Source: Gammaproteobacteria bacterium (lineage in GTDB: Bacteria; Pseudomonadota; Gammaproteobacteria; Steroidobacterales; GCA-2729495). From it: a stretch of 64,000 nt of DNA. Each line of letters opens with the position of its first letter. Positions within the stretch are counted from its first letter, which is position 1. The notes beneath the pieces are model-generated. The model saw nothing but the letters and a program-made list of their open reading frames with translations. It was not told where the DNA came from and made no database searches. Shown piece by piece: positions 44,181 to 53,968 of the stretch. Where the stretch lies: assembly GCA_016874095.1 (NCBI GenBank), contig VGVH01000003.1, positions 105,748 through 169,747 of the forward strand. The letters are read 5' to 3'. The position numbers and the translations under genes were made by a program.

Positions 44181-47141
44181 ATGAATCAATGCCACCGTCG
44201 TGCCGCCATGCTTGCTGCCGTTGTTGCGGCATGGCCCGTCACAGGCCTGTCCCAGATCGATGAGATCGTGGTGACGACCCGCAAGAAGGAAGAAAACCTG
44301 CAGGACGTGCCGATTGCCGTGACGGCGATAACCGCGGAGCAGATATCGCGCCAGGGCGTCGCCGATCTCAGCGACATCGTGCGCGGCAATCCGAGCGTAC
44401 AGTTCGACCGCGGCTTCGGCCCGGCGGACACGCGCGTCACCATCCGCGGGCTGTCCAACAGCCGCGGTCGCTCCAACGTTGCTTTCCTCGTGGACAGCAT
44501 CGACGTGACGACCGAAAATCTGATCGTCGCTGGTTCCGGCCTGCTGGCCAACCGGCGACTGCTGACTGACGTCGAGCGCATCGAGGTCATCAAGGGTCCG
44601 CAGAGCGCGCTCTATGGCCGCGCGGCCTTCGGCGGCGCGTTCAACTACATCACGAAGGAACCCGGCGACGTCTTCAATGCCGTGAGCCGCATCGACTTCG
44701 CCCAGAACGGATTCCGCCAGCTCGACGGCGCCATCGGCGGTCCGTTATCCGACACCCTGGGCCTGCGGGTCACCGGATTCACGTTCGATCAGGGCGGTCA
44801 CTACATCAACGAGATGTCCGGAAACGACGTCGGCGGCAGCAGTGGTTCTGGTGCCGCCCTGACCGGCGTCTGGAAGCCGAACGAGGTGATCAAGCTCAAG
44901 GCGCGTACCGAGTGGAGCACGGAGGACTACGATCCCCTGGCCAACATCCGCATCGGCGGTGGCTGGCAGGATGCCGAGGGCGTCACCCTCATGCGCTACC
45001 CGGCCGGCATGCTGCAGCATCGCGAGAACATGCTCAACAACGGCATCGACCTCGCCAATCAGCTGAACGGCCTCGGCTTTGCCGCTCGCGTCAGCAGCAC
45101 CGGTATGCTCGATTTCGGCCAGTACTGCCCGGAAGGCTACAACGATGGCGGCCCTGCAACCCCGGGCTTCTGCCTGCCCACGACCTTTGGCAGCGCCAAG
45201 GGCCGTGTCGTCACTCACAGCGAGAACCCGCTGACCGGCGAGGACTTCCCCGGTACCCATCTCGAGACCTTCCGTCTGTCGCTCATCTCGACGTTTGATC
45301 TGCCGGGCGGGACGATCACGTCCTACACCGGCCGCACCAACTTCAACTCGACCGACAACTACGACCAGGACTGGCAGGCCGATCCCGACTACAAGTACGC
45401 GCCTTTTGGCGGGGAGCGTATCGAATCGTTCCCGGACACCCCCGGCTATGCCAGCGGCCGGCGCGCCGACCAGTTGATCGCCGGACAGATCGCCAATGTG
45501 AAGTCCCACGTCGACCAGTTCAGCCAGGAGTTGCGCTTTGCCTCGAACCTGGACGGATCGATGCAGTACACGTTGGGGGTCCTCTTCTGGGATGAAACGC
45601 GCAAGCTCGAGGACAAGAACGCCATCATTGCCTGCCTGCCGCAGACCAAGGTCATTACGCCCGATGGCGTCGAGATCGGTTACCAGACTGGCCTTTGCGA
45701 CGGCGCGACGGCGGACATCGTGCAGGAGCCGACTCGCAACACGCGCATCGGCTGGCAGCAACGCTACCGCGACGTCTATGCGGAGCAGGTGGCCGCGCCC
45801 TGGCGTGCCGATACCCGCCACTGGTCCTTCTACGGCACCTTCAGCTGGGAGTTCGCCGAGGAATGGAGTCTCGATCTGGAGACCCGCTTCGTCTCCGAGT
45901 CGTTCCGGCTCGAGAAGCCGAACCAGAGCACCTGCACCAACCTCGCGAGTGCACTGACCATCGGTGCCGCGTTCCTCGAAGAGGACCTCGATAATCCGGA
46001 TCCGGCCGAGCGCTTCAATGCCGTCTGTGCCTACAACAAGTTGATTTCGTCCGAACCGATACCGGGCAGCCCGGTGGGCGGAACGGACACGATTCGGCTG
46101 CTCGAAGGCACGGTCTCGTCGCACTTCTCGACGCCAAAGGCCACGCTCAACTGGCAGCCGACCGACGACAGCCTGATCTATCTGTCATTGGCCAAAGCCC
46201 AGAAGCCGGGCGGCATCAACCAGCTGACCGCCGGCGGTTCCGCAACCTTCCTCGTGAACGAGCTGTTTGACGCCGAAAAGCTGACGGTGTGGGAACTCGG
46301 CAGCAAGAACACCTTCGACGTCGGCGGACCGCTGGTCACCAATGTCGCATTGTTCTACAACGATTACACCGACAAGCAGCAGGGCACTCAGGTCATCGTC
46401 GATGGCGTTTCGCAGCCCCGAGTGATCAACGTGCCGGCCGAGGCCAAGGGCGCGGAGTTGGAGTTGTCGTGGTATCCCGATTTCCTCGAAGGACTCAACC
46501 TCAACCTGGCTTATTCCTACCTCGATTCGGAGTTCGGCGACTACATCGATGACCTGACCAGCGTGCAGCGCCTTGCCTATTACGGCCACCAGGGCAAGGA
46601 CTGCCAACTGATCTACAAGGACGACAACGGTGATGTAATCGATACCTCCGGCCTCACGCAGGCCGAATTCGCCGCGCTGTTCCGGCCATTCGGTACGGGT
46701 TCGGGCGATCGTGCCGCTACCGTAGCCTGTCGCGTCAACTACAAGGGTAACCAACTCGAGCGTTCGCCGAAGCATGCGGTGGCCATGAGCGCCCGTTACG
46801 AGCGTCCTCTCACCGACGACGGTCTCGACCTGCTCACGGAAGTGAATGCAAAATGGCAGGACGAACGCTCGCTCGACCTGGACGGCGGTCTGAACTTCGA
46901 TAGCTACTGGCTCGTCGACCTGCGTGTTGGCGTCGTGCATCCGAAGTACGAAGTCATCGCCTACGTGGACAACGTGTTCGACGACGACACGATCCGCAGC
47001 GGCGGGTCGGGTCCCGACTTCGCGCGGCAGGTCAGTGAGCTCGGCTTCACTGCGGGTCTCGGCGTCAGCCATTTCTTCGGCACCCTGCCCGACCCGCGGA
47101 TTTTCGGTATCCGGGCGCGGTACAAGTTCGGCGAGGAGTAG
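44181..47141 (+). CDS. TonB-dependent receptor
   Basis: Frame of ORF 44091..47141; IDEIVVTTRKKEENLQDVPIAVTAITAEQISRQGVADLSDIVRGNPSVQFDRG. Confidence 0.93.
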   Translation: MNQCHRRAAMLAAVVAAWPVTGLSQIDEIVVTTRKKEENLQDVPIAVTAITAEQISRQGVADLSDIVRGNPSVQFDRGFGPADTRVTIRGLSNSRGRSNVAFLVDSIDVTTENLIVAGSGLLANRRLLTDVERIEVIKGPQSALYGRAAFGGAFNYITKEPGDVFNAVSRIDFAQNGFRQLDGAIGGPLSDTLGLRVTGFTFDQGGHYINEMSGNDVGGSSGSGAALTGVWKPNEVIKLKARTEWSTEDYDPLANIRIGGGWQDAEGVTLMRYPAGMLQHRENMLNNGIDLANQLNGLGFAARVSSTGMLDFGQYCPEGYNDGGPATPGFCLPTTFGSAKGRVVTHSENPLTGEDFPGTHLETFRLSLISTFDLPGGTITSYTGRTNFNSTDNYDQDWQADPDYKYAPFGGERIESFPDTPGYASGRRADQLIAGQIANVKSHVDQFSQELRFASNLDGSMQYTLGVLFWDETRKLEDKNAIIACLPQTKVITPDGVEIGYQTGLCDGATADIVQEPTRNTRIGWQQRYRDVYAEQVAAPWRADTRHWSFYGTFSWEFAEEWSLDLETRFVSESFRLEKPNQSTCTNLASALTIGAAFLEEDLDNPDPAERFNAVCAYNKLISSEPIPGSPVGGTDTIRLLEGTVSSHFSTPKATLNWQPTDDSLIYLSLAKAQKPGGINQLTAGGSATFLVNELFDAEKLTVWELGSKNTFDVGGPLVTNVALFYNDYTDKQQGTQVIVDGVSQPRVINVPAEAKGAELELSWYPDFLEGLNLNLAYSYLDSEFGDYIDDLTSVQRLAYYGHQGKDCQLIYKDDNGDVIDTSGLTQAEFAALFRPFGTGSGDRAATVACRVNYKGNQLERSPKHAVAMSARYERPLTDDGLDLLTEVNAKWQDERSLDLDGGLNFDSYWLVDLRVGVVHPKYEVIAYVDNVFDDDTIRSGGSGPDFARQVSELGFTAGLGVSHFFGTLPDPRIFGIRARYKFGEE

Positions 47142-47163
47142 CCCGCCGCAACTGGCCTCCAGG

Positions 47164-47195
47164 GCCTCCGGCTCTAAGGAGCTGGAGGCTTTTTT
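47164..47195 (+). terminator. Rho-independent terminator downstream of the TonB receptor
   Basis: GCCTCCGGCTC-TAAG-GAGCTGGAGGC followed by TTTTTT; near-perfect stem with one G-U wobble. Confidence 0.88.
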
Positions 47196-47324
47196 CCTGG
47201 CGGGGTACCCCCCCGGGGGCGCCGTTACCAACCGGCGCACAGGTTCATTAAGATAAGCGGGCTGCGGTGGCTCGGGTTGCCCGCCCTGCGTCCAAAGGCC
47301 CGCCCGGATCGAAACAAAGAGTTC

Positions 47325-48782
47325 ATGAGCACGCTTTCGGTTGGCATTTCTGGCCTGGCGGTTTACCTGCCGCCTTATCGTGTCGATCTCAGTGAGTGGT
47401 GCGGCTGGAGCGGCGTCTCCTGGGAAAAGGTCCAGTCCGTGGTGGGGACCGGATTCCGCATGCCAGGGCCAGGCCAGAGCGTCTACACCATGGCCGCGAC
47501 CGCCGCGCTGCGGCTGATCGACCAGTACGACATCGATCCCGGCCGTGTGCGTTTCATCGGCCTCGGCACGGAATCCAGCACCGACAACTCGGCCGGTGCA
47601 GTCATCGTCCGCGGCATGCTCGACGCCGCGCTCGGCGAGCGCGGCAGCCCGCCGATCAGCCGTCATTGCGAGGTGCCGGAATTCAAGCACGCCTGTCTCG
47701 GCGGCATCTACGCCTTGAAGAACGCCCTGCGGTTCCTTGCCACCGAGCCCGCCGATGCCGTCGCCATCGTCGTGAGCGCGGACGTGGCCAAGTACGATGT
47801 CGGCAGTTCCGGCGAACCGACCCAGGGCGCAGGTGCCGTCGCCCTGCTGCTCGAAAAGAACCCGCGCCTGCTCGAGGTCGATCTGGCCGGTTGTGGCAGC
47901 GCATCGGCCTACCGCGCGGTCGATTTCCGCAAGCCGCTGGTCCGCGCCGATGGCGGCGGCAGCTATTTCCGCGAGACGCCGGTGTTCAACGGCAAGTACT
48001 CGGTGACCTGCTATCTCGACGGGGCCCTGCAGGCCCTGCGCGACATGTTCCGGCGCCTCGGGCGCGAACCGCAGCACTACCTGCGCGCCGTCGCTGCCGT
48101 CTTCATGCACCGGCCCTACGAGCGCCTGCCGCTCAATTCGCTGGGCTTCAGCTATCTGATCGGGCTGGCCCACGACGGCGTGGCCGGCCGGGCGGAGCTG
48201 GCCGACTATTGCGACGCTGCGCGGCTGCCGGTCGATGCCGTGCTGGCCGAGATGGCGGCGACCCCCGACATCCTTGCCCTCGCCCTGGCGGGCGAGCTGG
48301 AGCGCGAGCTCTGGCCCCTGACGATGAAGCTCCTGCGCGACTTCCGTGCCCGGCCGCTCTACCAGGAGATCGTCGCCGACAAGATGCGGCTCGGCAGCGA
48401 TGCCATGCGCGAGCTCGGCAACCTGTATTCAGCATCCCTCCCGGCCTGGGTCGCCGCTGGCCTGGAGCAGGCGCTGGTCGAGGGCATGGACCTGGCCGGG
48501 CAGGAGGTCCTCGCCCTGGGCTATGGCAGCGGGGATGCCGCCGAATCCATCCCGATGCGGGTCGTGGCCGGCTGGCAAGAGGCTGCCCGTCGTATCCGCT
48601 TCACTGCGGCCCTGGTGCCGTCACAGGATTTGAGCCACGACGACTACCTGCGCCTGCACGCCACGGGATCGGGACCGCCACCGGTCGAGGAAACCGTCGC
48701 GTTTGTCATCGATCGTGTGGGGCGCAGCACCACCCCCGAATACGCGGACGACGGCGTCGAGTTCTACCGCTATCTGCGCTGA
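47325..48782 (+). CDS. Hydroxymethylglutaryl-CoA synthase family protein
   Basis: 485 aa; IGLGTESSTDNSAGAV (Glu), EFKHACLGGIYAL (Cys), FMHRPYERLP (His) match the HMGS catalytic triad context. Confidence 0.85.
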   Translation: MSTLSVGISGLAVYLPPYRVDLSEWCGWSGVSWEKVQSVVGTGFRMPGPGQSVYTMAATAALRLIDQYDIDPGRVRFIGLGTESSTDNSAGAVIVRGMLDAALGERGSPPISRHCEVPEFKHACLGGIYALKNALRFLATEPADAVAIVVSADVAKYDVGSSGEPTQGAGAVALLLEKNPRLLEVDLAGCGSASAYRAVDFRKPLVRADGGGSYFRETPVFNGKYSVTCYLDGALQALRDMFRRLGREPQHYLRAVAAVFMHRPYERLPLNSLGFSYLIGLAHDGVAGRAELADYCDAARLPVDAVLAEMAATPDILALALAGELERELWPLTMKLLRDFRARPLYQEIVADKMRLGSDAMRELGNLYSASLPAWVAAGLEQALVEGMDLAGQEVLALGYGSGDAAESIPMRVVAGWQEAARRIRFTAALVPSQDLSHDDYLRLHATGSGPPPVEETVAFVIDRVGRSTTPEYADDGVEFYRYLR

Positions 48783-49693
48783 TGGCTGACCCCGCCCGGC
48801 CACTCGCCCGCAACGGTTTCATCGATCGACTCGCCGAGCTGCGAGTACGCTGCGAGGCAGAACTCGACCGGCGGTTGCCGCAGGCCGGCACCCACCCCGA
48901 CCGTCTGCATGGCGCCATCCGCTATTCGGTCATGGGCGGCGGCAAGCGCCTGCGGCCGCTCCTCGTGTACGCCAGCGGCCACTGGCTGGGCCTGGAGCCC
49001 GGGCGGCTGGACCGACTCGCTGCCGCCATCGAACTGGTGCACGCCTATTCGCTGGTCCACGACGATCTGCCGGCAATGGACGACGATGATCTGCGCCGCG
49101 GCCGCCCGACCGTACACGTCGCCTACGACGATGCCACGGCGTTGCTGGTGGGCGACGCGCTGCAGGCGCAGGCTTACGGGGTGCTCGCAACCTGCCCGGA
49201 ACCGCCTGAGGTGCTGCGCGGCCTGATCATGGACCTCGCCCAGGCCAGCGGCTCCTCCGGCATGGCGGGTGGCCAGGCACTTGATGTGGCGGCGACCGGC
49301 CGACGCCTGTCCGCCGATGCGCTCGAGGAGGTCAACCGGCTGAAGACCGGTCGACTCATCGAAGCAGCCGTCCTGATGCCGCTGCGGCTGCTGCCGACAT
49401 GCCCGGTCCGGGAGCGTGCTGCGCTTGCTGTCTACGCCCGGGCTGTCGGGATCGCATTCCAGCTCGCGGATGACCTCATCGACATCGAAAGTTCGGATGC
49501 CGTGGCCGGCAAGCCCCGCGGATCCGACTCCCGCAACGGCAAGTCTACCTGGCCGATGCTGGCCGGCCTGGCGAACGCGCGGCAGCGGTTGGTGAACCTG
49601 CAGACCGAGGCAGCTTTGGCACTGCAGGGAAGTACGCGGGACGCCAGCGGGCTGCTGGGACTGCTGCAGCTGATCGTGCACCGCGACCGCTGA
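48782..49693 (+). CDS. Polyprenyl synthetase (farnesyl/geranyl diphosphate synthase type)
   Basis: Frame of ORF 47396..49693 from ATG 48782; GGGKRLRPLLVYASG, FARM LVHDDLPAMDDDDLRRGRPT, SARM FQLADDLIDIE. The upstream part of the ORF is antiparallel/other-frame artefact of the HMGS gene. Confidence 0.92.
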   Translation: MADPARPLARNGFIDRLAELRVRCEAELDRRLPQAGTHPDRLHGAIRYSVMGGGKRLRPLLVYASGHWLGLEPGRLDRLAAAIELVHAYSLVHDDLPAMDDDDLRRGRPTVHVAYDDATALLVGDALQAQAYGVLATCPEPPEVLRGLIMDLAQASGSSGMAGGQALDVAATGRRLSADALEEVNRLKTGRLIEAAVLMPLRLLPTCPVRERAALAVYARAVGIAFQLADDLIDIESSDAVAGKPRGSDSRNGKSTWPMLAGLANARQRLVNLQTEAALALQGSTRDASGLLGLLQLIVHRDR

Positions 49694-49702
49694 GTGCAGC
49701 CG

Positions 49703-50461
49703 TCAGGCGGCGCGCAGCAGGCGCCCCATCCCGGTGAAGGCGGCGCTGGCCGCCACGGCAATGAAGGCGAAGTAGGCGGCGAACTGCAGATTGATCGCTT
49801 CCGGCCTGGCGATGCCGATGGAGCCGACGATCAGGATCAGGATGTAGCTGAAATACACCCAGAACATCGTCCGGTCCATGCCCCTGGAGATGGCGGCTTC
49901 CACATCCGGCGTGGAACCCTCCGTGAACAGGCGGCCGAAGGCGGGGCCTACCGGCACGAACGATGCTTCGATGCCGAGCACCGTGAGGTTGATCGCGCCA
50001 TACAGCGCGACCTTTGCGGCGAGCCAGCCAGTCTCGAACGGGCCCATGCCGAGATACGATGCGGCGCCGATGCCGATCAATACCACGCCTAGCACGCCGA
50101 TGATCCAGCGGTTGAGCCGCGCGAGTTTCTGACCGATCGGCTTCTCCGCCCAGTGGGCGCCACCCAGGCTGATCGTGACCCACACCAGGCTGAACACCCA
50201 GACGGCGGCCAGGCCGGCGTCGGATATATCGAGCAGGCCCGTCGCGCGCGACAGCGTGACGCCGAAGGGCAGGGCCATCGCCCACATCGTCCGTGGCAGC
50301 AGCTCGATCAGGAGCGCCAGCTTCACCATGAGCATGCGCGCGTCGAGCGGCAGGCGGCTGTCGGTGGACTTTCGCGCACCGAGCATCACCCCCATGTCGG
50401 TGCCGACCCAGAAGACGAACATCAGGATATGCAGGTATTTCCAGACTTCGAGCGAGGTCAT
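49703..50461 (-). CDS. Multi-TM membrane protein of unknown function
   Basis: Frame of ORF 49703..51100 from ATG 50461; MTSLEVWKYLHILMFVFWVGTDMGVMLGARKSTDSRLPLDARMLMVKLALLIELLPRTMWAMALPFGV; about 6 TM helices. Confidence 0.78.
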   Translation of the reverse strand: MTSLEVWKYLHILMFVFWVGTDMGVMLGARKSTDSRLPLDARMLMVKLALLIELLPRTMWAMALPFGVTLSRATGLLDISDAGLAAVWVFSLVWVTISLGGAHWAEKPIGQKLARLNRWIIGVLGVVLIGIGAASYLGMGPFETGWLAAKVALYGAINLTVLGIEASFVPVGPAFGRLFTEGSTPDVEAAISRGMDRTMFWVYFSYILILIVGSIGIARPEAINLQFAAYFAFIAVAASAAFTGMGRLLRAA

Positions 50462-50593
50462 AAGGGCGACTCCGGGGCCAGACCGGGACATGCTAGCAGC
50501 GGCCGTCGTCTGCGGGTAGGAGACCCTGCCATGTCGGGGTGACGGGCGCCGGGACTGACCGTAGAATTGGCCGGCAAGCAACAGGGAGCCCGC

Positions 50594-51499
50594 ATGAGAC
50601 CCCATGTAGAACTGATCCAGCAGGTCGACCTCTGCTGGCACGTGGCCGAATTGCCCCGCAGCCAGGGGGACGCGCGCCAGCGCAACATGTCCTACGACGA
50701 GGAGGACGGCAGTGCCTCCACGCTCGTGCACTTCGACTCCGCCTGGAGCCGCCCTGGCGGCTACCACCATGCCGACACCGAGTGGTACATCCTCTCGGGC
50801 CGCGTGAAGCTGGGCGAACGCCTGCTCACCAAAGGCATGTACTTCCGGGCGCCGGCGGGATTGTGCGTTCCTGCGATGACGGCGGATGCGGGCACCGAGG
50901 TGCTGCTGTTCCGCGAGTACGGCGACTGGGGCTTCTCGGTCTCGAAGAAGAATCGCAGCAAGTTCGTGCCCAGGGGGCTCAATACCCTGTCGAAGGAGCC
51001 CGGCTCGCTCACCGTCGTGGACGTCGCACGACTCGACTGGTTGCCCAACATCTACGAGGGCGACACCCAGCGCTACCTGAAACTCAAGATGCTCTACCAC
51101 GATCAGGCACCGCCCGATCAGCCGCGCCGCGGCTTCATGACCATGATCTGCTGGGCGCCGCCCGGCTGGTCGGACTCACGTCTCGTGCACCACCCGGTGT
51201 TCGAAGAGGCGTACAGCCTCGAAGGCCGGCTCGACTACAACTTCGGCCCGCTGGGCGAGGGGACCTATTTCTTCCGGCCCGCCAAGGTCAAGCACGGGCA
51301 CTTCACGGCCGGCGAGGAGAAGGGCTATCTCGGCATATTCCGTCTCGACGGCAGCCTGATCAACTGGATCACCGTCGAGGAACGCGTCATCGTCGAGGGC
51401 AAGGCCATCAATTACGACCCGGTGAAGCAGGCGCCGCTGATGGCCGGCATCCCGGTGCGCTCGCGATCAGTGGGTGAGTGGGATCTCGACGGCCAGTGA
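50594..51499 (+). CDS. Cupin-fold (probably bicupin) protein
   Basis: Frame of ORF 50567..51499; GGYHHADTEWYILSGRVKLGERLLTKGMYFRAPAGL and HHPVFEEAYSLEGRLDYN...GTYFFRPAKVKHGHFTAGE. Confidence 0.78.
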   Translation: MRPHVELIQQVDLCWHVAELPRSQGDARQRNMSYDEEDGSASTLVHFDSAWSRPGGYHHADTEWYILSGRVKLGERLLTKGMYFRAPAGLCVPAMTADAGTEVLLFREYGDWGFSVSKKNRSKFVPRGLNTLSKEPGSLTVVDVARLDWLPNIYEGDTQRYLKLKMLYHDQAPPDQPRRGFMTMICWAPPGWSDSRLVHHPVFEEAYSLEGRLDYNFGPLGEGTYFFRPAKVKHGHFTAGEEKGYLGIFRLDGSLINWITVEERVIVEGKAINYDPVKQAPLMAGIPVRSRSVGEWDLDGQ

Positions 51500-52365
51500 C
51501 CGGCGGTGCAGTCGACATCGTCTGCAACCTCTTCACGCCGCAGACCGTAGCTGCCGGCCAGACGGGGCTCGACGACGCGTTCAAGGCGCAGGTGCGCATG
51601 AGCGAGGACATCCGCGGCGGGGTGACCGTTGCGGATTACCTGCAGCGCATGGACCGCGCCGGCATAGACCGTTCGCTCCTCATCGCCGTGCGAGCGGGGG
51701 ACATCAACAAGCGCGGCGGCTTCGAGATCCCCTACGAGACGGTGCACGCCGTCTGCCGGCAACACCCCACGCGGTTCTCGGGCCTCGCCGGGATCGACCC
51801 CTATCGCGGCATGCAGGGCCTGCGCGACCTCGAGCGGGCGGTGAAGGAGTTCGGCTTCGTCGGCGCGCACCTGTATCCGCACTGGTGCGAGCTGGCGCCC
51901 GATCAGGCGCTGTACTACCCGTACTACGCCAAGTGCTGCGAACTCGACATCCCGATCATGATGCAGGTCGGGCACAACCTGGTGTACTCGCGGCAGCGGC
52001 GCCTGCCGAGCGTGGGCCGGCCGATCACGCTCGACCGCGTCGCCATCGATTTCCCGGAGCTGAAGCTGATCGGCATCCACATCGGCATCCCCTGGACCGA
52101 CGAGATGATTTCGATGTGCTGGAAGCACGAGAACGTCTTCATGGCCGGCGACGCCTATGCGCCGAAGCACTGGCCACAGGCCTTCGTGCACTACGCCAAC
52201 ACCTACGGCAAGGAAAAGGTGCTGTTCGGCACCGACTGGCCGGTGATCGATCCGGAGCGGGCCGTGCGCGAAATCGCCGCGCTCGGCATGCGTGACGATG
52301 CCCATCGGCTGATGATGAGGGACAACGCGCTGCGCGTGTTCCGGCTGCCCGGCAAGGCCAAGTGA
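51496..52365 (+). CDS. Amidohydrolase-fold (amidohydrolase_2 type) protein
   Basis: GTG start overlaps cupin stop; RFSGLAGIDPYRGMQGLRDLERAVKEFGFVGAHLYPHWCELAPDQALYYPYYAKCCELDIPIMMQVGHN..., VLFGTDWPVIDPER. Confidence 0.83.
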   Translation: MTGGAVDIVCNLFTPQTVAAGQTGLDDAFKAQVRMSEDIRGGVTVADYLQRMDRAGIDRSLLIAVRAGDINKRGGFEIPYETVHAVCRQHPTRFSGLAGIDPYRGMQGLRDLERAVKEFGFVGAHLYPHWCELAPDQALYYPYYAKCCELDIPIMMQVGHNLVYSRQRRLPSVGRPITLDRVAIDFPELKLIGIHIGIPWTDEMISMCWKHENVFMAGDAYAPKHWPQAFVHYANTYGKEKVLFGTDWPVIDPERAVREIAALGMRDDAHRLMMRDNALRVFRLPGKAK

Positions 52366-53894
52366 AACCCATCGCGGCGGAGCTGCCGTTCTCGTTCCAG
52401 TCGCTCGGCATGGCGGCGGGACTCAAGGCGGCCGCCGCCCGCTCGCCCGGCAAGATCGCCTATACCCAGGGCGACCGTACGCGCACCTACGCCCAGCTGG
52501 TCGAGCGGGTCGACCGCGTGACCCATGCCCTGCTCGGCGGCTGCGGGCTCGCAGCGGGCCGGCACATCGCGATCATCGCCAAAAACTCGATCGAGTACAT
52601 GGAGATCGTGTTCGGCGCGGCCCAGGCCGGTCTCCCGATCGCAACCATCAACCCGCGGCTCGCGGTGCCGGAGCTGGTCGCGATCTGCGACGACGCCGGG
52701 GCAGAGATCCTCTTCGCCGATGCCGACAGTGCCGCAGCGCTCGCGGGCAGTCGCTACGCCACCGTGCGCAAGATCGTCACGATCGGGCCGGAGTACGAGG
52801 CGCTGCTCGCGCAGGCGAAGCCTGCCACCGACATCGCCCCGGTGCCGGAGTGGGGCGTGTTCACGATCCCCTATACCTCGGGCACGACGGGCAAGCCGAA
52901 GGGCGTCCTCGTCAGCCACCGCTCGCGGGCGCTGACCCTGTTCGGCATGGCCGCCGAGTACGGCTGCTTCGGCCCCGACGACCGCTTCCTCGCGATCGCC
53001 CCGATGTGCCATGGCGCCGGCATGATCTTCTCGCTGGCGCCGGTGTTCTTCGGCGGGCACTGCGAGGTGATGGAAAAGTTCGAGCCGGATGCCGTGTTCC
53101 GGCGCCTGCGGCAGGGTGCAATGACCGGCTTCTTCGGCGTGCCGACGCACTTCCACGCGATGATGTCGCTCGAGCAGGGCATCCTCGGGCGCGAGCGGCC
53201 GCAGCACCTGCGCACGGTGATCTCCAATGCCGCGGCCTTGCCGCAGACCATGAAGGAGAAGCTCGTCGCCTACTTCGGCGAGGGGCTCCTGCACGAGACC
53301 TACGGCTCCACCGAGGCTGGCATCGTCACGAACCTCCGGCCACCCGACCAGCTGCGCAAGCAGCAGTGCGTGGGCCAGCCGTTCCCGGCCACGCGGGTGG
53401 AGCTCCGGCGTGACGACGGGAGCCTCTGCGCTACCGACGAGGTAGGCGAGCTTTTCTCCTCAAGCCCTTATTTATTCAACGGTTATTGGCGCAAGCCCGA
53501 GGCCACGGCCGAGGCCTGGAAAGACGGCTGGGTGACGGTGGGCGACCTTGCCCGGCGCGACGCCGACGGGCACTACTACATCGTCGACCGCAAGAAGGAC
53601 ATGGTGATCTCCGGCGGCGTGAACCTCTATCCGCGCGAGATCGAAGAGGTCCTGTTGCGTCACCCGGCGATCGCCGAAGTGGCGATCGTCGGCGTACCCG
53701 ACGACAAGTGGGGCGAGCGGCTGAAGGCCTTCGTCGTGAAGCGCGCCGGTGCCGAGCTGACGGCCGCGGGCGTGACGGCGTTCTGCGAGGGCCGCATCTC
53801 GGCGATGAAGACGCCGAAGGACGTCGCGTTCATCGACGCGATCCCGCGCAACGCCAACGGCAAGGTGCTGAAGACGAGCCTGCGCACCCTGTAG
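52362..53894 (+). CDS. AMP-dependent synthetase/acyl-CoA ligase
   Basis: 510 aa; FTIPYTSGTTGKPKGVLVSH, ETYGSTEAG, DGWVTVGDLARRDADGHYYIVDRKKDMVISGGVNLYPREIEE. Confidence 0.93.
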   Translation: MKPIAAELPFSFQSLGMAAGLKAAAARSPGKIAYTQGDRTRTYAQLVERVDRVTHALLGGCGLAAGRHIAIIAKNSIEYMEIVFGAAQAGLPIATINPRLAVPELVAICDDAGAEILFADADSAAALAGSRYATVRKIVTIGPEYEALLAQAKPATDIAPVPEWGVFTIPYTSGTTGKPKGVLVSHRSRALTLFGMAAEYGCFGPDDRFLAIAPMCHGAGMIFSLAPVFFGGHCEVMEKFEPDAVFRRLRQGAMTGFFGVPTHFHAMMSLEQGILGRERPQHLRTVISNAAALPQTMKEKLVAYFGEGLLHETYGSTEAGIVTNLRPPDQLRKQQCVGQPFPATRVELRRDDGSLCATDEVGELFSSSPYLFNGYWRKPEATAEAWKDGWVTVGDLARRDADGHYYIVDRKKDMVISGGVNLYPREIEEVLLRHPAIAEVAIVGVPDDKWGERLKAFVVKRAGAELTAAGVTAFCEGRISAMKTPKDVAFIDAIPRNANGKVLKTSLRTL

Positions 53895-53968
53895 GAGCGG
53901 CGCAAGCCGCGACCGGTCAAATCAAGGCGCCACCGGTCAAATTCCGTCGCGGCTTGCGCCGCTCCTAC
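53891..53968. repeat. Paired inverted REP-like element (REPIN/BIME-like)
   Basis: GTAGGAGCGGCGCAAGCCGCGACC at 53891..53914 and inverted copy GTCGCGGCTTGCGCCGCTCCTAC at 53946..53968, spacer holds a direct repeat CCGGTCAAAT (53913, 53933). Confidence 0.88.

Noticed and set aside
46185-48173. 662-aa minus-strand ORF
   Set aside because: Antisense across the end of the TonB receptor and the HMGS-like gene, and it crosses a strong terminator; no domain.
47396-48780. N-terminal part of the 765-aa ORF 47396-49693
   Set aside because: Out-of-frame reading of the HMGS-like gene (Arg-rich nonsense); only the part from ATG 48782 is the prenyl synthase. Not a real fusion protein.
50505-50532. GGGTAGGAGACCCTGCC as another REP copy
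   Set aside because: Shares only GTAGGAG; lacks the CGGCGCAAGCCGC palindrome core.
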